Below are positions 1-8,615 of a DNA stretch of 64,000 nucleotides, one piece after another. Below the pieces are notes generated by a model. That model ran no database searches. It was given only the letters and a program-made list of their open reading frames with translations, and was not told the origin of the DNA. A program made the translations under genes and the position numbers. Numbering within the stretch: position 1 is the stretch's first letter; the number at the start of each line of letters is the position of its first letter. This DNA comes from CAVQUE01 sp046290435 (lineage in GTDB: Bacteria > Actinomycetota > Acidimicrobiia > Acidimicrobiales > UBA8592): contig JBKAGO010000066.1 of NCBI GenBank assembly GCA_046290435.1, forward strand, positions 62,001-126,000. The letters are read 5' to 3'.

Positions 1-291
1 GCCGTCGTAACGGATGGAGACGATCGACCCGGCACCGACGGTGTCACCACCGGCGAGTTCGTCGACGACCACGGCGTTCTCGAGGGTCTGGGCCAGCTGG
101 GCGATGCGCCCCTCCATCTTGCCCTGTTCCTCCTTGGCGGCGTGGTAGTCGCCGTTCTCGCTCAGGTCCCCGAGTTCTCGGGCAGTCTCGATCTTGCGGG
201 CGATGTCGACGCGCCCGATCGTCGTCAGATGGTCGTACTCGGTCTTGAGGCGGTCGTACGCGGCCTGGGAGAGCTGATGGGTCACTGCCAT
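1..291 (-). CDS. greA: transcription elongation factor GreA (N-terminal part, gene runs off the left edge)
   Basis: GreA binds backtracked RNA polymerase and stimulates cleavage of the transcript so elongation can resume. The visible 97 residues are the start of the protein: an N-terminal coiled-coil region opening MAVTHQLSQAAYDRL and containing the family hallmark GDLSENGDYHAAKEEQ, followed by the beginning of the C-terminal domain (VGAGSIVSIRYDG). About 60 residues are missing beyond the window edge. The start codon lies 7 bases after a TACGAT -10 box with no Shine-Dalgarno sequence, so a leaderless mRNA is likely. It is divergent from leuB with about 95 bases between the two starts. Identification is by family hallmark and is firm. 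Confidence 0.95.
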   Translation of the reverse strand, partial: MAVTHQLSQAAYDRLKTEYDHLTTIGRVDIARKIETARELGDLSENGDYHAAKEEQGKMEGRIAQLAQTLENAVVVDELAGGDTVGAGSIVSIRYDG

Positions 292-298
292 CCGCCCG

Positions 299-304
299 AT
301 CGTA
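299..304 (-). promoter_or_regulatory. -10 box for leaderless greA
   Basis: TACGAT on the minus strand, 7 bases upstream of the greA ATG. Matches the TANNNT consensus at the spacing expected when transcription starts at the start codon. Confidence 0.55.
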
Positions 305-386
305 GTGGCCCCGCGGCACGTAGGATGTTCGTCGCCGTCGGCGGGCTTCGCGTCGATCGGACTTCACAACGACGAGGAGACACGAC

Positions 387-1379
387 GTGGCACACAGGAT
401 CGGCGTGATCGGGGGCGACGGCATCGGTCCGGAGGTCATCGCGGAGGGGCTCAAGGTCATCCGTGCCGCCGGCGTCCGTTTCGACACCGTCGACTACGAC
501 CTCGGTGGCGCCCGTTATCTGCGTGACGGCACGGTCCTGCCCGACGAGATCATCGACGAGTGGCGCGACCTCGACGTGTTGTACCTCGGCGCCGTCGGGA
601 CGCCGCACGTTCCTCCCGGGCTCATCGAACGCGGCCTGTTGTTGAAGATGCGCTTCGAGCTCGACCTCTACGTCAACCTGCGGCCGTTCACCTCCGCCGG
701 TGACGGCACGCGCCCCCCGCACGATTTCGTCGTCATCCGGGAGAACACCGAGGGCACCTACGCCGGCGAGGGTGGCTTCCTGCGCAAGGGCACCGCGCAC
801 GAGGTGGCCACGCAGGGCTCGGTCAACACCCGCATGGGCGTCGAGCGCTGCATCCGCTACGGCTTCGAGCTCGCGAGCATGAGCGAACGCAAACACCTCA
901 CGTTGGTCCACAAGACCAATGTCTTGACCTTCGCCGGCGATCTCTGGGAGCGCGCCTTCCACGAGGTCGCCGCCGAGTATCCCGACGTCGAGACCGCCTA
1001 CAACCACGTCGATGCCGCCTGCATCTACTTCGTGCAGGACCCCCAGCGTTACGACGTCATCGTCACCGACAACCTCTTCGGTGACATCCTCACCGATCTC
1101 GGTGGCGCCGTCTCGGGCGGCATCGGGCTGGCCAGCAGCGCCAATCTCAATCCCGACCGCACCGGCCCCTCGATGTTCGAGCCCGTCCACGGCTCGGCAC
1201 CCGACATCGTCGGCACCGGCGCCGCCAACCCCACCGCCGCCATCTTGTCGGGCGCGCTGATGCTCGACTTCCTCGGCGAGGCCGATGCCGCAGCCCGCAT
1301 TCGGGCGGCGTGCGCCGATCCCGCCACCCAGACCGGCACCACCGCCGCCATCGGTGATGCCATCGCGGCGCGCGTCTGA
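387..1379 (+). CDS. leuB: 3-isopropylmalate dehydrogenase
   Basis: This enzyme oxidises and decarboxylates 3-isopropylmalate to 2-oxoisocaproate in leucine synthesis; family members also act on the analogous 3-methylmalate in the citramalate route to isoleucine. The 330-residue protein begins with the dinucleotide/substrate-binding GDGIGPEV motif, carries the conserved ENTEG element near residue 117, and the family signature NLFGDILTDLGG from about residue 229. The GTG start is chosen because GAGGAGA lies 6 bases upstream. It is followed after 54 bases by ilvE and then cimA, forming one branched-chain amino acid operon; cimA next door suggests that the same dehydrogenase may serve isoleucine synthesis too. 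Length and motifs are ordinary for the family. Confidence 0.95.
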   Translation: MAHRIGVIGGDGIGPEVIAEGLKVIRAAGVRFDTVDYDLGGARYLRDGTVLPDEIIDEWRDLDVLYLGAVGTPHVPPGLIERGLLLKMRFELDLYVNLRPFTSAGDGTRPPHDFVVIRENTEGTYAGEGGFLRKGTAHEVATQGSVNTRMGVERCIRYGFELASMSERKHLTLVHKTNVLTFAGDLWERAFHEVAAEYPDVETAYNHVDAACIYFVQDPQRYDVIVTDNLFGDILTDLGGAVSGGIGLASSANLNPDRTGPSMFEPVHGSAPDIVGTGAANPTAAILSGALMLDFLGEADAAARIRAACADPATQTGTTAAIGDAIAARV

Positions 1380-1433
1380 CACCATCGCGTCCACGACCCA
1401 TCCGACCACCGACAAGCACCGAAGAGACCTCTG

Positions 1434-2351
1434 ATGCCCATCGAGCCCACCGCGAAGATCTGGATGAACGGCCAACTCGTCGACTGGGACGACGCCCGCA
1501 TCCACGTCCTCACCCACACCCTGCACTACGGAACCGGCGTCTTCGAGGGCATCCGGGCCTACGAGACCGCCGACGGGCCCGCGGTGTTCCGCCTCACCGA
1601 GCACATGGAGCGCCTGGTCAACTCGGCGAAGATCATGGCGATGCCGATGCCCTACACCGTCGAGGAGCTCGTCGAGGCCACCAAGGCCGTCGTGGCGGCG
1701 TCGGGGCTGCCCAGCTGCTACATCCGCCCCATCGCGTACTACGGCTACGGCGAGATGGGCCTGGCCACCACCAACTGCACCGTCGACGTGTCCATCGCCT
1801 GCTGGCCGTGGGGCGCGTACCTCGGCGACGACGCCCTGACCAAGGGTGTGCGCATGAAGATCTCGTCGTGGACCCGCCACGACCACAACATCATGCCGCC
1901 GGCGTCGAAGACCACCGGCAACTACGCCAACAGCACCCTGGCCAAGATGGAGGCGCTGCGCGCCGGCTACGACGAGGCCATCATGTTGAACGGCGCCGGC
2001 CTCGTCGCCGAGTGCACCGGCGAGAACCTCTTCGTCAGCCGCCAGGGCCGCCTGATAACCCCGCCGCTCACCGCCGGCGCGCTCGAGGGCATCACCCAGA
2101 GCTCGGTCATCACCATCGCGAAGGACCTCGGCATCGACGTCGAGGTCGGCGGCCTGGCCCGCAGCGACCTCTACATCGCGGATGAGATCTTCGTCGTGGG
2201 CACCGCAGCGGAGGTCAGCGCCGTCAACAGCGTCGACGACCGCGAGGTGCCGTGCCCGGGACCGGCCACCAAGGCCATCGCCGACATGTACGCCGAGGCG
2301 GTCCGCGGCCGCGTCGAGGCCTACCGCCACTGGTGCGAGGTCGTGGCATGA
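1434..2351 (+). CDS. ilvE: branched-chain amino acid aminotransferase (fold class IV)
   Basis: This PLP enzyme performs the last step of leucine, isoleucine and valine synthesis, transferring the amino group from glutamate. The 305-residue protein has the class IV opening IWMNGQLVDWDDA, the FEGIRAY segment, the PLP-binding lysine at about residue 159 within PPASKTTGNY, and the C-terminal signature region around EAIMLN...VAECTGENLF. It sits between leuB and cimA; its TGA overlaps the cimA ATG as ATGA, so translation of the two is probably coupled. Class IV also includes D-amino acid transaminase and aminodeoxychorismate lyase, but the FEGIRAY motif and operon context favour IlvE strongly. Confidence 0.95.
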   Translation: MPIEPTAKIWMNGQLVDWDDARIHVLTHTLHYGTGVFEGIRAYETADGPAVFRLTEHMERLVNSAKIMAMPMPYTVEELVEATKAVVAASGLPSCYIRPIAYYGYGEMGLATTNCTVDVSIACWPWGAYLGDDALTKGVRMKISSWTRHDHNIMPPASKTTGNYANSTLAKMEALRAGYDEAIMLNGAGLVAECTGENLFVSRQGRLITPPLTAGALEGITQSSVITIAKDLGIDVEVGGLARSDLYIADEIFVVGTAAEVSAVNSVDDREVPCPGPATKAIADMYAEAVRGRVEAYRHWCEVVA

Positions 2352-3961
2352 GTGGGGGAGCCGAGCGGACACCCGCGGCGGTCGAGATCTACGACACGAC
2401 CCTGCGCGACGGCAGCCAGCTCGAGGGCATCTCGCTGACCGTCGACGACAAGCTCCACATCGCCCAGCAGCTCGATCACCTCGGCGTGCACTACATCGAG
2501 GGCGGCTGGCCGGGGGCGAACCCCAAAGACGTCGAGTTCTTCGCCCGCGCCGCCGACGAGCTGGTGTTGCACCATGCCACGTTCGTCGCGTTCGGGTCGA
2601 CCCGGCGGGCCAAGGGCCGCGTCGACTCCGACGACACCCTCGCCAACCTGTTGTCGGCCGGCACCGAGGTCGTGTGCATCGTCGGCAAGTGCTGGGACTA
2701 CCACGTCACCGAGGCCCTGCGGACCACCCTCGACGAGGGCGTGGCCATGGTCGCCGACTCCGTCGAGTTCCTCGTGTCGCAGGGCCGGCGGGTCTTCTTC
2801 GACGCCGAGCACTTCTTCGACGGCTACCGCAACGACCCCGAGTTCTCCCTGCAGGTGCTCGAAGCCGCCGCGATCGCCGGCGCCGAGCGGTTGATCCTGT
2901 GCGACACCAACGGCGGGTCGTTGCCCCACGACATCGAGGCTGCGGTGGGAGCCGTGGTCGATCACCTCGACGTCGGCGTCGGCGTGCACCTCCACAACGA
3001 CACCGGCTGCGGCGTGGCCAACGCCATCGCCGGCGTGCGTGCAGGCGCCGTGCAGGTGCAGGGCACCATCAACGGCTACGGCGAGCGCACCGGCAACTGC
3101 GACCTCGTGCCGATCATCGCCAACCTCAGCCTGAAGATGGGCATCGAGACCATTCCGGCCGACCGCCTCGATCGCCTCACCGCGGTCGCGCACCACGTCG
3201 CCGAGCTGGTCAACTTCACGCCCGACCCCCAACAGCCCTACGTCGGCTCCTCCGCGTTCGCCCACAAGGCGGGCCTGCACACCAGCGCCATCGCCCGGCG
3301 CCCCGACGCCTACGAGCACATCTCTCCGGCGGCGGTCGGCAACGGCACCCGGTTCGTGGTGTCGGAGATGGCGGGGCGTTCCACGCTCGAGCTCAAGGCA
3401 GCCGAACTCGGCATCGAGGTCGACGGCCAGGCACTCGGCGAGATCGTCGAGACCCTCAAGCGCCTCGAACACGACGGCTACCACTTCGAGGTCGCCGACG
3501 CGTCGCTCGAGTTGCTCATGCGCGGCGCTGCCGGCTGGGAGCAGGACTGGTTCAGCATCGAGTCCTTCCACGTCGACATGCACCACCGCGGCGCCGGAAG
3601 CCGAGCCTGGAACGACATCGCGGTCGACGTCGACACCGAAGCGGTCGTCAAGCTCTGGGTGGGTGACGAACGCCTCATCGGCATCGGCGAGGGCAACGGC
3701 CCGGTCAACGCGCTCGACACCGCGCTCCGGTCCGTGCTCACCGACCGGTACCCCCAGCTCGCCGCCATCACCCTGGCCGACTACAAGGTCCGGGTCCTCG
3801 ACACCGACAAGGGCACCGGTGCCATAACCCGGGTCCTCATCGACTTCTCCAACCGCGACCGGACCTGGACCACCATCGGCGTGTCGGAGAACATCATCGA
3901 GGCCAGTTGGCAGGCCCTGATGGACGGCATCGTGTACGGCCTGCTCGTGGCCGGGGCCTGA
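2348..3961 (+). CDS. cimA: (R)-citramalate synthase / 2-isopropylmalate synthase-family enzyme
   Basis: The predicted reaction is condensation of pyruvate and acetyl-CoA to (R)-citramalate, opening a threonine-independent route to 2-oxobutyrate and isoleucine. The protein is 537 residues: an HMGL-like TIM barrel with DTTLRDGSQ at about residue 16, metal-binding HLHNDTGCG, a segment FAHKAGLHTSA typical of the family, and a C-terminal LeuA regulatory (dimer) domain from about residue 390. This architecture and length fit the citramalate synthase family (TIGR00977-like) better than classical LeuA, but substrate preference cannot be proven from sequence. The start overlaps the ilvE stop (ATGA), which excludes longer upstream starts. 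Operon with leuB and ilvE. Confidence 0.87.
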   Translation: MSGGAERTPAAVEIYDTTLRDGSQLEGISLTVDDKLHIAQQLDHLGVHYIEGGWPGANPKDVEFFARAADELVLHHATFVAFGSTRRAKGRVDSDDTLANLLSAGTEVVCIVGKCWDYHVTEALRTTLDEGVAMVADSVEFLVSQGRRVFFDAEHFFDGYRNDPEFSLQVLEAAAIAGAERLILCDTNGGSLPHDIEAAVGAVVDHLDVGVGVHLHNDTGCGVANAIAGVRAGAVQVQGTINGYGERTGNCDLVPIIANLSLKMGIETIPADRLDRLTAVAHHVAELVNFTPDPQQPYVGSSAFAHKAGLHTSAIARRPDAYEHISPAAVGNGTRFVVSEMAGRSTLELKAAELGIEVDGQALGEIVETLKRLEHDGYHFEVADASLELLMRGAAGWEQDWFSIESFHVDMHHRGAGSRAWNDIAVDVDTEAVVKLWVGDERLIGIGEGNGPVNALDTALRSVLTDRYPQLAAITLADYKVRVLDTDKGTGAITRVLIDFSNRDRTWTTIGVSENIIEASWQALMDGIVYGLLVAGA

Positions 3962-3975
3962 CGGCACCGACGACG

Positions 3976-5115
3976 ATGCTGCAGGTCGACCGCAACGGGC
4001 TGCGCTTCCTGCTCTTCGGGTTCCCGACGCGCATCCAGCCGTCGTTCGTCCTGATCGTCCTGCTGCTCGGTCTGTTCCCCGGCGCCACCGTGGCCTCGGT
4101 CGCCATCTGGACGGGGGTCGCCGCGGTGTCGATCCTGTGGCACGAGCTCGGCCATGCGGTCGCCGCCCGGCGTCTCGGCGCCGACCCGACCATCGACCTC
4201 TACAGCTTCGGCGGGCTGACCCACTGGCGTCCCGCCAACGACGCCAGCCGATGGCAGCTGATCAGCGTCGCCGCAGCAGGCCCCGTCGCCGGGCTGGTGC
4301 TGGGGGGCCTCGTCGCCGGCGCCGCTGCGTTGTCGGGTGACATCGACTCCGAGCACCTCAGGTTCTTCGTGGTGGTCATGTTGTGGATCAACGTCGGCTG
4401 GGGGTTGGTCAACCTGCTGCCGGTGCTGCCGCTCGACGGCGGCCACATCCTGGCCGAGCTGCTGCCCGGCGAACGCAGTCAACGCTGGCGACGCGCCGCC
4501 GTCGTGTCGGTCATCACCGGCGGTGTCGCCGCGGTCGTCCTGGTCGCCGTCGGCTACTTCTGGGGTGCGCTGGTGTTCGGGTGGGCGGTCGCAACCAACA
4601 TCACCACGCTGCGCACCGAGGGCCGGGCCGTCGACGACTCCCGCTACGACGATCAGATCCGGTCGCTGCTGCGGCGTATCAGCAACCACGACGCGGACGC
4701 CGGGGCCGAGCTCGCCGCGGTCACGGCGCACCTGGCACCGGAGCGGCAGGCTGCGGTCAAGGTCGCAGCGGTCGAGTCCGCCGCGGCATCGGGCGACGCC
4801 GCGGCGGCACGGTCAATGCTCGACACGCTGCCGGGACCGGTCCCGCCGGCGCTGCACGCGCTGGTCCATGTCGCCGAGACGGGCGGCGCCCAGGGCGTGG
4901 CCGAACTCGAGGAGATCTTCCGACGCGAGCCCGATCGTCTTCACGCCCGGTGGCTCACCTTCGGGCTGCTCGAGGCGGGCCGGCTGCACGAGGTGGTCGA
5001 CGAGTTGCACCGTCTCCCCGCTGTGGCTCGGCGCCGAGACATCGTCGAGGCGGTCGCCGGTGTTGCCGAGTGGGCAGGCAGCGACGCCGTCGCGAACGCC
5101 GCCCGGGCGGTCTGA
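3976..5115 (+). CDS. site-2 protease family intramembrane metallopeptidase (M50)
   Basis: An integral membrane zinc protease of the S2P/SpoIVFB type that would cleave a membrane-embedded substrate; the substrate is unknown. The 379-residue protein has hydrophobic segments from about residue 17, the zinc motif HELGH at residues 56-60, and the second metal-ligand motif NLLPVLPLDGGH with its Asp at about residue 154. After the last membrane segment (about residue 210) a roughly 170-residue helical, alanine-rich soluble tail looks TPR-like. The ATG at 3976 starts 14 bases after the cimA stop and avoids an unnatural upstream extension through cimA. It may be the last gene of the branched-chain operon, though no functional tie is evident. 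Confidence 0.87.
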   Translation: MLQVDRNGLRFLLFGFPTRIQPSFVLIVLLLGLFPGATVASVAIWTGVAAVSILWHELGHAVAARRLGADPTIDLYSFGGLTHWRPANDASRWQLISVAAAGPVAGLVLGGLVAGAAALSGDIDSEHLRFFVVVMLWINVGWGLVNLLPVLPLDGGHILAELLPGERSQRWRRAAVVSVITGGVAAVVLVAVGYFWGALVFGWAVATNITTLRTEGRAVDDSRYDDQIRSLLRRISNHDADAGAELAAVTAHLAPERQAAVKVAAVESAAASGDAAAARSMLDTLPGPVPPALHALVHVAETGGAQGVAELEEIFRREPDRLHARWLTFGLLEAGRLHEVVDELHRLPAVARRRDIVEAVAGVAEWAGSDAVANAARAV

Positions 5116-5134
5116 GCCCGATCCGGGCCGTCGG

Positions 5135-5803
5135 TCAGCGCAGGCGGACGTGGGTGCGTTCGAGCTGGTTGATGACGGCATCGAGGTGGGTGTGGGCCCC
5201 CGGGGCGAACTCGATGCCGTAGGTGACCGACTTGTCGCCGTCGAAGCGCCGGTTCTGGATCCGGCCGACGATGGCGCTGTCGCCCAGGGCGGTGTTGTCC
5301 GCGAACCGCACTTCGACGCGCGACGCGGTGGCCAGCTGTCGCTCGGCCGCAGCGGGGCACACCAGGCTCACACCGGTGCGCGAGAGGTCGAGCACCTTGC
5401 CCCGGGCCTCGCCTGCGCTGCAGCGGATCGCCGCACGCATCGGGCGCTCCTCCGGAATCGGGACGCGCACGGCCCGTCGCTCACCGACCGGCAGGTCGCC
5501 GTGATCGGCAGGTCCGGGTTGCAGGTCGAACTCGAACATGATGAGGTCGGCGGCGACGTCGATGCGGTGGGCCACGACCGCCTGGCGCTGGGCCTCACGG
5601 CGCTCCTCGTCGTTGGCCAGTACCAGGGTGCCGGTGCGGCCGACGGCCGGTAAGGCGGGCGACGGCGCGAACATCGCCTCGATCCGGTGCGGGCCGATGC
5701 GCACCACCGAACCCGTCGCCGCTCCGCTGCCGAACGCCGTCTTGACGCGCCACGCCCGCGGGTCGACCCACACTCCGTGGTATCGGCGCGCGTCGACGGT
5801 CAT
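5135..5803 (-). CDS. PilZ-domain protein
   Basis: A 222-residue protein with a C-terminal PilZ-like domain (from about residue 115) that includes the RRAVRVPIP segment, corresponding to the RxxxR c-di-GMP-binding element, and DLSRTGVSLVCP, corresponding to the D/NxSxxG element. It therefore probably binds cyclic di-GMP. The N-terminal 110 residues resemble a PilZN/YcgR-like flanking barrel but are not clearly recognisable. The start at 5803 is chosen because GGAGG lies 5 bases upstream; an in-frame ATG at 5815 would overlap that site. No c-di-GMP synthase or motility genes are in the window, so its output is unknown. It is convergent with the M50 protease gene. Confidence 0.82.
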   Translation of the reverse strand: MTVDARRYHGVWVDPRAWRVKTAFGSGAATGSVVRIGPHRIEAMFAPSPALPAVGRTGTLVLANDEERREAQRQAVVAHRIDVAADLIMFEFDLQPGPADHGDLPVGERRAVRVPIPEERPMRAAIRCSAGEARGKVLDLSRTGVSLVCPAAAERQLATASRVEVRFADNTALGDSAIVGRIQNRRFDGDKSVTYGIEFAPGAHTHLDAVINQLERTHVRLR

Positions 5804-5853
5804 GGGTGCCTCCATCGGTGGCCTCGCGTGCGAGTTGAGCGTGCCTGAGCCTC

Positions 5854-5859
5854 TATGCT
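5854..5859 (+). promoter_or_regulatory. -10 box for leaderless gene at 5867
   Basis: TATGCT lies 7 bases upstream of the GTG at 5867, supporting that GTG rather than the ATG embedded in the box at 5855. Confidence 0.5.
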
Positions 5860-5866
5860 CAGGCCC

Positions 5867-6418
5867 GTGGCTGCACCCGACTATGTCCCCCTGCCCCCGA
5901 ACCGTGCGCGCGTCTACGAGTCCCCGCCGCGCCGGGAGGACTCCTGGCGGGCCCAGCGTCCCGGCGACATCCCCACCGGCCTCCCCGAAGGCGACGGTTT
6001 CGGCCGGCAGGGACCCGATCAGGGCTACGCCCTGAAGCTGGTCAGACAGTTCGCCGACCAGGTGCACCTGCACGACGGCGAGCGCTGGGAGGACGCCGCG
6101 GCGGGGTGCGTCCTCGTCGGTCTCAAACGGGCGTCGCTGTTCGGCCGGGCCCCGGTCCGCCACGACCTCGAGATCGCGTTCCGCGTGTGGGGGTATCTCG
6201 ATGCCGATACCCCCGCCGAGCTGGTCGAGATCCGGCGACATGCGTTCGACCGGGTCGACAATCCCCACCACTACCTGGAGGGCCGCCGCATCACCGAAGC
6301 GGTGCCCGCAGAGGTCCTGCGCCAGACCCCGGCCCAGGTCGCCGACCGCTACGGCCGCGACTGGCGTGATCAGCTCGACCTCGACGTCTTGGCCGGGTCG
6401 GCTGCGGACACGCACTGA
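5867..6418 (+). CDS. conserved hypothetical protein upstream of gltX
   Basis: A 183-residue hydrophilic protein with no signal peptide or membrane segment. It starts with a proline-rich segment and has a charged central region. I do not recognise a domain. The start is set at GTG 5867 because a TATGCT -10 box sits 7 bases upstream, which would make the mRNA leaderless. Its stop TGA overlaps the gltX start as TGATG, so the two are very likely co-transcribed and translationally coupled, and the gene is a good candidate for a lineage-specific partner of translation, but that is only inference from position. Confidence 0.7.
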   Translation: MAAPDYVPLPPNRARVYESPPRREDSWRAQRPGDIPTGLPEGDGFGRQGPDQGYALKLVRQFADQVHLHDGERWEDAAAGCVLVGLKRASLFGRAPVRHDLEIAFRVWGYLDADTPAELVEIRRHAFDRVDNPHHYLEGRRITEAVPAEVLRQTPAQVADRYGRDWRDQLDLDVLAGSAADTH

Positions 6419-7827
6419 TGCCGGGCGCCCCACGGGTCCGATTCGCTCCTGCACCCACCGGATTCCTCCATGTCGGCAGCGCCCGTTCGGCGCTGTTCAA
6501 CTGGCTCTTCGCCCGCCATCACGGTGGCACCATGGTGCTGCGCATCGAGGACACCAACGCTGCGCTGGCCACGCCGGCGTTCTACGACGCCATCACCGAG
6601 CCGCTCGCATGGCTGGGCATCGACTGGGACGAAGGCCCGATCCGCCAGTCCGACCGGACCGAGCACTACCTCGGCGCCATCGAACGCCTCGTCGAGTCGG
6701 GTGCCGCCTACCGCTGCGACTGCACCCGTGAGGCCATCGACGCCCGCAATGCGGCCACCGGCTTCAAGGGCGGCTACGACGGGCACTGCCGGACGCGCGA
6801 GGTCGCCGACGGTGACGGCGTCGTGGTCCGCTTCGCCACCCCCGACACCGGCGAGGTCGTCATCGACGACATCATCAGGGGTCGGGTGCGCTTCGACGTC
6901 GGCGAGCTCGAGGACTTCGTGGTCCGACGCGGCGACGGCACCCCGGTGTTCCTCGTCGCCAACGCGGTCGACGACGCCGACATGGCCATCACCCACGTCA
7001 TCCGGGGCGAGGACCTGCTCAACACCACCCCCAAGGTGCTGCTGTTGTGGCGTGCCCTGACCGACCGCGAGCCACCCACCTACGCGCATCTGCCGCTGCT
7101 CGTCGGCGCCGACCGCAAGAAGCTCTCCAAGCGCAAGGATTCGGTGGCGCTCGCTGATTTCCGGGCTCAGGGCTTCCTGCCCGAGGCCATGGCCAATCAT
7201 CTGGCGCTGCTCGGTTGGGGGCCGCCCGACGACATCGAGATCCGGCCGATGGCCGAGATCATCGAACTGTTCGACCTCGCGGCGGTCAACAAGTCGCCGG
7301 CGTTCTTCGACATGGCGAAGCTCGAGCACATCAACGGCCACTACATCCGGGCGCTCGATGCCGACGCCCTCGTCGAGGCCCTCGGCCCCTGGGTGGGCGC
7401 CGATGCCCCCTGGCCTGCAGAGCGCTTCGATCCCGACGTCCTGCGGGCGGTCATACCCCACATCCGCGAGCGGCTGCGCCGTCTCGGCGATGTCGTGCCC
7501 CTGGTCGACTGGCTCTTCACCGTCGAGGCCCCGGTCGAGACCGACGACAAGGAGGCCGCCAAGATCGCCAAGGCCATGGCCGGCGATCAGGTGGCTGCGG
7601 TCCTCGACGCCGTCATCGAGCGCTTCTCCTCGTGCGACTGGACACCGGAAGCCCTGGCGGCGGTCGTCGCCGAGGTCGGTGACGAGCTGGGCGCGAAGTC
7701 CCAGGTCCCGGTGCGTATCGCAGTGACCGGGCGTCGTGTCGGTCCGCCGCTGTTCGAGCCGATGGCGCTCATGGATCGCGATCTGGTCATCGAGCGCCTC
7801 TGCGCGGCTCGGGCCTCGCTGGACTGA
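6418..7827 (+). CDS. gltX: glutamyl-tRNA synthetase
   Basis: Class I aminoacyl-tRNA synthetase that charges tRNA-Glu (in many actinobacteria also tRNA-Gln, later corrected by GatCAB). The 469-residue protein has the HIGH-type signature as HVGS at residues 18-21, a zinc-site-like segment C-x-C with a later GYDGHC around residues 98-122, and the KMSKS-type loop KLSKR at 235-239, followed by the helical anticodon-binding domain. The start overlaps the upstream gene (TGATG). A tRNA-Glu(CTC) gene and a tRNA-Gln(CTG) gene are both present in the window near 24.3-24.5 kb. Confidence 0.96.
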   Translation: MPGAPRVRFAPAPTGFLHVGSARSALFNWLFARHHGGTMVLRIEDTNAALATPAFYDAITEPLAWLGIDWDEGPIRQSDRTEHYLGAIERLVESGAAYRCDCTREAIDARNAATGFKGGYDGHCRTREVADGDGVVVRFATPDTGEVVIDDIIRGRVRFDVGELEDFVVRRGDGTPVFLVANAVDDADMAITHVIRGEDLLNTTPKVLLLWRALTDREPPTYAHLPLLVGADRKKLSKRKDSVALADFRAQGFLPEAMANHLALLGWGPPDDIEIRPMAEIIELFDLAAVNKSPAFFDMAKLEHINGHYIRALDADALVEALGPWVGADAPWPAERFDPDVLRAVIPHIRERLRRLGDVVPLVDWLFTVEAPVETDDKEAAKIAKAMAGDQVAAVLDAVIERFSSCDWTPEALAAVVAEVGDELGAKSQVPVRIAVTGRRVGPPLFEPMALMDRDLVIERLCAARASLD

Positions 7828-7829
7828 GC

Positions 7830-8615
7830 GTGGTGGCCGACGGCGGCGTCGGTGGTGCCCGGTCCGGGTGGCGCATCGTCCGGCTCACCGTCGTCGCGGT
7901 CGTCGCGCTCGGATGCCTCTATGTCGGGGTCACGTTCGTGCAGGTGTGGCAGACGAGCCGGGACGACGCCGCCCGGCCCGCCGATGCCATCGTCGTGTTG
8001 GGCGCCGCCCAGTACGACGGGCGGCCTTCACCGGTCCTGCAGGCGCGCCTCGACACCGCGCTCGACCTCTACCGGCGCGGCATCGCGCCGGTCATCGTCA
8101 CGACGGGGTCGAATCAGGCCGGTGACCGGTTCACGCAGGGGTTCGCCGGGTTCACGTACCTGCGCGACGCCGGCGTACCCGAAGCCGACCTGCGGGTCGT
8201 CGTCGACGGCACCACCACCTACGAAGAGCTCACCGCCACCGCCAACGTGTTGATCACCGAGGACATCGGCACCGACGTCGTCGTGGTGTCGGACCCCTAT
8301 CACGGGCTCCGGGCGGTGGAGACCGCCCGGGAGGTGGGCCTCGACGCCGTCTTCTCTCCGACCGATCTGGACTCGTCGTTCTCGCAGCTGGCGCGGGAAA
8401 CCGCCGGCGTGAGTCTCGGTCGGCTGGCGCGGATGCGGGCCTCACTGAGGCCCGAGATCCGCCGGACCGGACGGTCGGATCAGTCGTTGCGGGCGTGGGC
8501 AGGCTGGGTGCTGCGCATGCGGCGGCTGGTGAGGGCGATGCCGGTACCGGCAGCGACCAGGCCGAGGCCCAGGGCCACGAGGGGCACGCTCTCGGAGCCG
8601 GTCTCGGGCAGCTGA
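7830..8615 (+). CDS. DUF218 / YdcF-SanA-family membrane-anchored protein
   Basis: A 261-residue protein with one N-terminal membrane segment (about residues 17-38) and a DUF218 domain outside: AIVVLGAAQYDGRPS near residue 52, IVTTGSN near 90, and DVVVVSDPYHGLRA near 150. ElyC/SanA relatives are implicated in envelope or polysaccharide biogenesis; the exact role is unknown. GTG 7830 follows the gltX stop by 2 bases, so it is in the gltX operon. The last 45 residues read through the 3' end of the convergent LPxTG gene on the other strand (136 bases of antisense overlap), and look unlike the rest of the family, so this tail may be a read-through extension. Confidence 0.83.
   Translation: MVADGGVGGARSGWRIVRLTVVAVVALGCLYVGVTFVQVWQTSRDDAARPADAIVVLGAAQYDGRPSPVLQARLDTALDLYRRGIAPVIVTTGSNQAGDRFTQGFAGFTYLRDAGVPEADLRVVVDGTTTYEELTATANVLITEDIGTDVVVVSDPYHGLRAVETAREVGLDAVFSPTDLDSSFSQLARETAGVSLGRLARMRASLRPEIRRTGRSDQSLRAWAGWVLRMRRLVRAMPVPAATRPRPRATRGTLSEPVSGS

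Noticed and set aside
282..2372. A 696-codon open frame antisense to leuB and ilvE
   Set aside because: High-GC antisense shadow: the plus-strand genes have full family motifs, while this frame has no recognisable domain and covers two genes.
2321..3967. A 548-codon antisense frame over cimA
   Set aside because: Shadow of a motif-complete gene; valine/aspartate/glycine-rich composition typical of antisense reading in GC-rich DNA.
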